DNA from: Propionibacteriaceae bacterium
GTDB lineage: Bacteria > Actinomycetota > Actinomycetes > Propionibacteriales > Propionibacteriaceae
DNA length: 6,779 bases
NCBI GenBank assembly: GCA_003153855.1
Contig: PMBM01000209.1
Span: 3,848-10,626 of the forward strand
Reading direction: 5' to 3'
Shown: piece after piece, positions 5,305-6,779 of the stretch
Layout of the letters: each line of letters starts with the position of its first letter
How positions within the stretch are numbered: position 1 is the first letter of the stretch
Program-made: the position numbers and the translations under genes
The notes under the pieces: generated by a model
Database searches by the model: none
The model's input: only the letters and a program-made list of their open reading frames with translations
Told to the model about the DNA's origin: nothing

Positions 5305-6554
5305 CGCAGGAGCGTGACGAGCACTGCTCCTGCGGCCATCCCGATCCCCGCTGCGACGAGCAGCGCGCTCGGCCGCCGCCCCGGCGTCACAGCCTCCTGC
5401 GGCAGGACCTGTACGGGATGTCCTTTCGGCATGGCGTCCAGCACGGCCGGAATGCGTCCGGGTTCGGACGTCGGCTGGATGTCCGGCTCAGGCTCGGGGT
5501 CCGGCGGACCGCTGGCGACCGTGCGGGAGAACAGCCCCAGCCACGCGAAGATGATCAGGACGCTCAGCATCTCGACCGCGGTGAAGTTGTACACGTGGAA
5601 CAGCTTCCACAGGCCGACGATCCCGAGGATGAGGACGCCGAGCACCGCGGTGCTGAGCAGGAACGGACGCGGCAGACCCCGCAGCAGGAACGGCGTCGCG
5701 AGGATCATGGCGCCGAAACCGACGATCACGCTGACGGCGTTGATGTCGTGGACGAGCCGGCTCGTGTCGACGGGGATCGACCCGAGGCCGATGAGCGCGA
5801 GCCCGATGACGATGAGCATCACCCGGATCGTACGGACTTCTCTCCGCGTGACGCCGTCCCAGCGTTCCAGGTCGTCGGCGAGGTAGTCCGCGAGTGTCGT
5901 CAGCACCACACCGGCCGTGATCACGGTGAAGTTGAACGCCGAGGCGGAGGTCTCCGTGCTGACCCCGAGGGCGCTGAAGTTCGACTGCCACCAGCCCGGG
6001 TCGTCCGCGCTGAGGGTCGCCGCCACGACACCTGCGCCAAGGAAGGCGCCCAGGAGTACGGCCACGCCGGAGCTGCTCATCTCCTGCCCGATGTTGGTCA
6101 GCAGGTAGCACGCGGCGGCGACGGTCGCCGCCGCCATCAGGGTTGCCGCGATCCGGCCGAGCAACAGGCCCTGGAACATCCGCTGGAAGACGGTGAACGC
6201 TGCGAGAGCGGCCATGGCCGCCATGGCGGCCGCGGCGATCGTGAGGGAAGCGGCGTCCCGGACGCGCCAGATCATCCGACGGCGCTGCCACCTCGACGTC
6301 CGCCGCGCGACACGTACGTACGCGATCGCGAACGCGCCCCCGCCCAGCACGGCCACGAGGATCGAGGTCACCGTCGCGATCGACACCTGCCCCGACAGCG
6401 GCGTGCCCGTCGCCCGGAAGACGAACGGCGCGACGATCGCGGCGACCGCTCCGCCACCCATCGCCCCGATCTGTGCGATGGACTCGCGCGTACGGACCTC
6501 ACGCGCCGAACGGCTCAGCACCGCCCCGATCCCGAGCACATCCCCGCGACTCAC
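5292..6554 (-). CDS. DUF998-like polytopic membrane protein with Pro/Glu-rich C-terminal extension
   Basis: 420 residues from a GTG start at 6554, chosen because a perfect AGGAGG lies 8 nt upstream. An ATG at 6662 would add 36 residues but start inside the upstream inverted repeats. About ten membrane helices are visible, near 28-47, 58-80, 101-124, 130-153, 163-181, 205-224, 243-260, 270-291, 297-316 and 323-343. GWWQSNFSALG (187-197) followed by FNFTVITAGVVL, and then GLGSIPVDTSRLVHDINA (256-273), resemble the DUF998 signature (W..n.S.LG, a helix, then G..P.....H). A linker rich in Pro and Glu (349-395, including PDPEPEPD) leads to a last hydrophobic segment (396-416) and a basic RRGD end. 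DUF998 proteins have no firm biochemical function, so none is assigned here. The gene converges on the Thr-rich gene; no clear -10 box is seen upstream. Confidence 0.78.
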   Translation of the reverse strand: MSRGDVLGIGAVLSRSAREVRTRESIAQIGAMGGGAVAAIVAPFVFRATGTPLSGQVSIATVTSILVAVLGGGAFAIAYVRVARRTSRWQRRRMIWRVRDAASLTIAAAAMAAMAALAAFTVFQRMFQGLLLGRIAATLMAAATVAAACYLLTNIGQEMSSSGVAVLLGAFLGAGVVAATLSADDPGWWQSNFSALGVSTETSASAFNFTVITAGVVLTTLADYLADDLERWDGVTRREVRTIRVMLIVIGLALIGLGSIPVDTSRLVHDINAVSVIVGFGAMILATPFLLRGLPRPFLLSTAVLGVLILGIVGLWKLFHVYNFTAVEMLSVLIIFAWLGLFSRTVASGPPDPEPEPDIQPTSEPGRIPAVLDAMPKGHPVQVLPQEAVTPGRRPSALLVAAGIGMAAGAVLVTLLRRGD

Positions 6555-6562
6555 GCCTGATC

Positions 6563-6568
6563 CCTCCT
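6563..6568 (-). promoter_or_regulatory. Ribosome-binding site that fixes the GTG start of the DUF998-like gene
   Basis: Read on the minus strand this is AGGAGG, a full anti-16S match, 8 nt before the GTG at 6554. It decides the start against the ATG at 6662, which would require translation through this site. Confidence 0.8.
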
Positions 6569-6632
6569 GAACCGACCAAGAACCGAGCACGCTCAGCCCG
6601 GACTGCACCCCACCCTGCCACGTACGGCTCGC

Positions 6633-6667
6633 CACGTCGCAGCACGGGTGTGCGACGTGCACCCGTG
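6633..6667. repeat. Two interlocked, mutually exclusive inverted repeats
   Basis: Four arms lie almost without gaps: CACGTCGCA (6633-6641), CACGGGTG (6643-6650), TGCGACGTG (6651-6659), CACCCGTG (6660-6667). Arm 1 is the perfect complement of arm 3 (9 bp), and arm 2 of arm 4 (8 bp). Each hairpin uses an arm of the other as its loop, so only one can form fully at a time. It lies between the minus-strand permease end and the DUF998-like gene. Confidence 0.75.
6643..6667 (-). terminator. Probable stem-loop terminator after the minus-strand permease gene
   Basis: The 8-bp perfect stem CACGGGTG / CACCCGTG with a 9-base loop begins 18 nt beyond the permease stop codon, the usual terminator position. 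No U-tract follows. On the minus strand this is the first of the two alternative hairpins to be transcribed, so by default it would form before its competitor. Confidence 0.5.
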
Positions 6668-6685
6668 AGCGGCGCGCACGGCGCT

Positions 6686-6779
6686 CTACTTCGTACCGGT
6701 GATGAGCCGCTCAGGGTTGAAGGCCGCCGTGACGAGGCGCCAGCCCAAGCCGTCGAGGAGCAGCAGCACTGCCGCGATG
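6686..6779 (-). CDS. C-terminal end of a probable ABC transporter permease (5' end outside window)
   Basis: On the minus strand the frame from the window edge reads 30 residues to a TAG at 6688-6686. It has a hydrophobic stretch IAAVLLLL, then the tail WRLVTAAFNPERLITGTK. A last membrane helix followed by a short basic tail of the form RLxxxxFxxERLxTG is what I know from the ends of ABC-2-type permeases of actinobacterial drug or multidrug exporters. The ATP-binding partner and the rest of the permease lie outside the window. Frame, codon use (G/C third positions) and the hairpin after the stop support a real gene end. The family call rests on a short tail and is tentative. Confidence 0.5.
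   Translation of the reverse strand, partial: IAAVLLLLDGLGWRLVTAAFNPERLITGTK

Noticed and set aside
5418..6560. A 380-codon plus-strand frame opposite the DUF998-like gene
   Set aside because: The product is dominated by Arg, Asp, Gly and His with no motif; it mirrors the membrane-helix codons of the minus-strand gene.
6555..6662. Upstream ATG (6662) extending the DUF998-like protein by 36 residues
   Set aside because: The extension contains the AGGAGG site and starts within the interlocked repeats; it looks noncoding.

Overview
The window looks like ordinary chromosomal sequence from a high-GC actinobacterium. Coding third positions are strongly G/C, -10 boxes follow the loose actinobacterial TAnnnT form, stem-loop terminators lack U-tracts, and genes overlap at TGATG junctions. 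The families present and the dense CGTACG palindrome would suit Nocardioidaceae or another member of the Propionibacteriales, but that placement is inference. I see no rRNA, tRNA, CRISPR array, insertion sequence or phage gene.

Left part, plus strand (1-1620): the C-terminal part of a Gfo/Idh/MocA-family oxidoreductase overlaps by one base a two-domain RsmC/RlmG-like rRNA guanine-N2 methyltransferase. A perfect 9-bp stem-loop closes this unit. Centre (1621-3298): a single-gene unit encodes a full-length acetyl-CoA hydrolase/transferase-family enzyme, most likely a succinate CoA-transferase. It has a small dyad beside its probable -10 box and a 15-bp terminator stem after its stop. Next (3365-4564): a two-gene unit holds a four-helix membrane protein overlapping a PemK/MazF-fold protein, with no antitoxin gene in the window.

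Right part: a membrane-anchored Thr/Ala/Lys-rich secreted protein (4645-5280) has a G-tract-rich 5' end and an unusual Cys-bounded aromatic tail. It converges on a minus-strand DUF998-like polytopic membrane protein (5292-6554, GTG start set by a perfect AGGAGG). Upstream of that gene, the intergenic region carries two interlocked inverted repeats that cannot pair at the same time. The minus-strand end of a probable ABC transporter permease then runs off the window.

The genes do not form one pathway; they are neighbouring small transcription units. The CoA-transferase links acyl-CoA and TCA or propionate metabolism, the methyltransferase acts on rRNA, and the right half is mostly cell-envelope proteins of unknown role. 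I found no clear new multi-gene system. The best leads are the interlocked repeats at 6633-6667, the PemK/MazF-like protein with His in place of the catalytic Arg, and the Thr-rich protein with its odd leader and tail.
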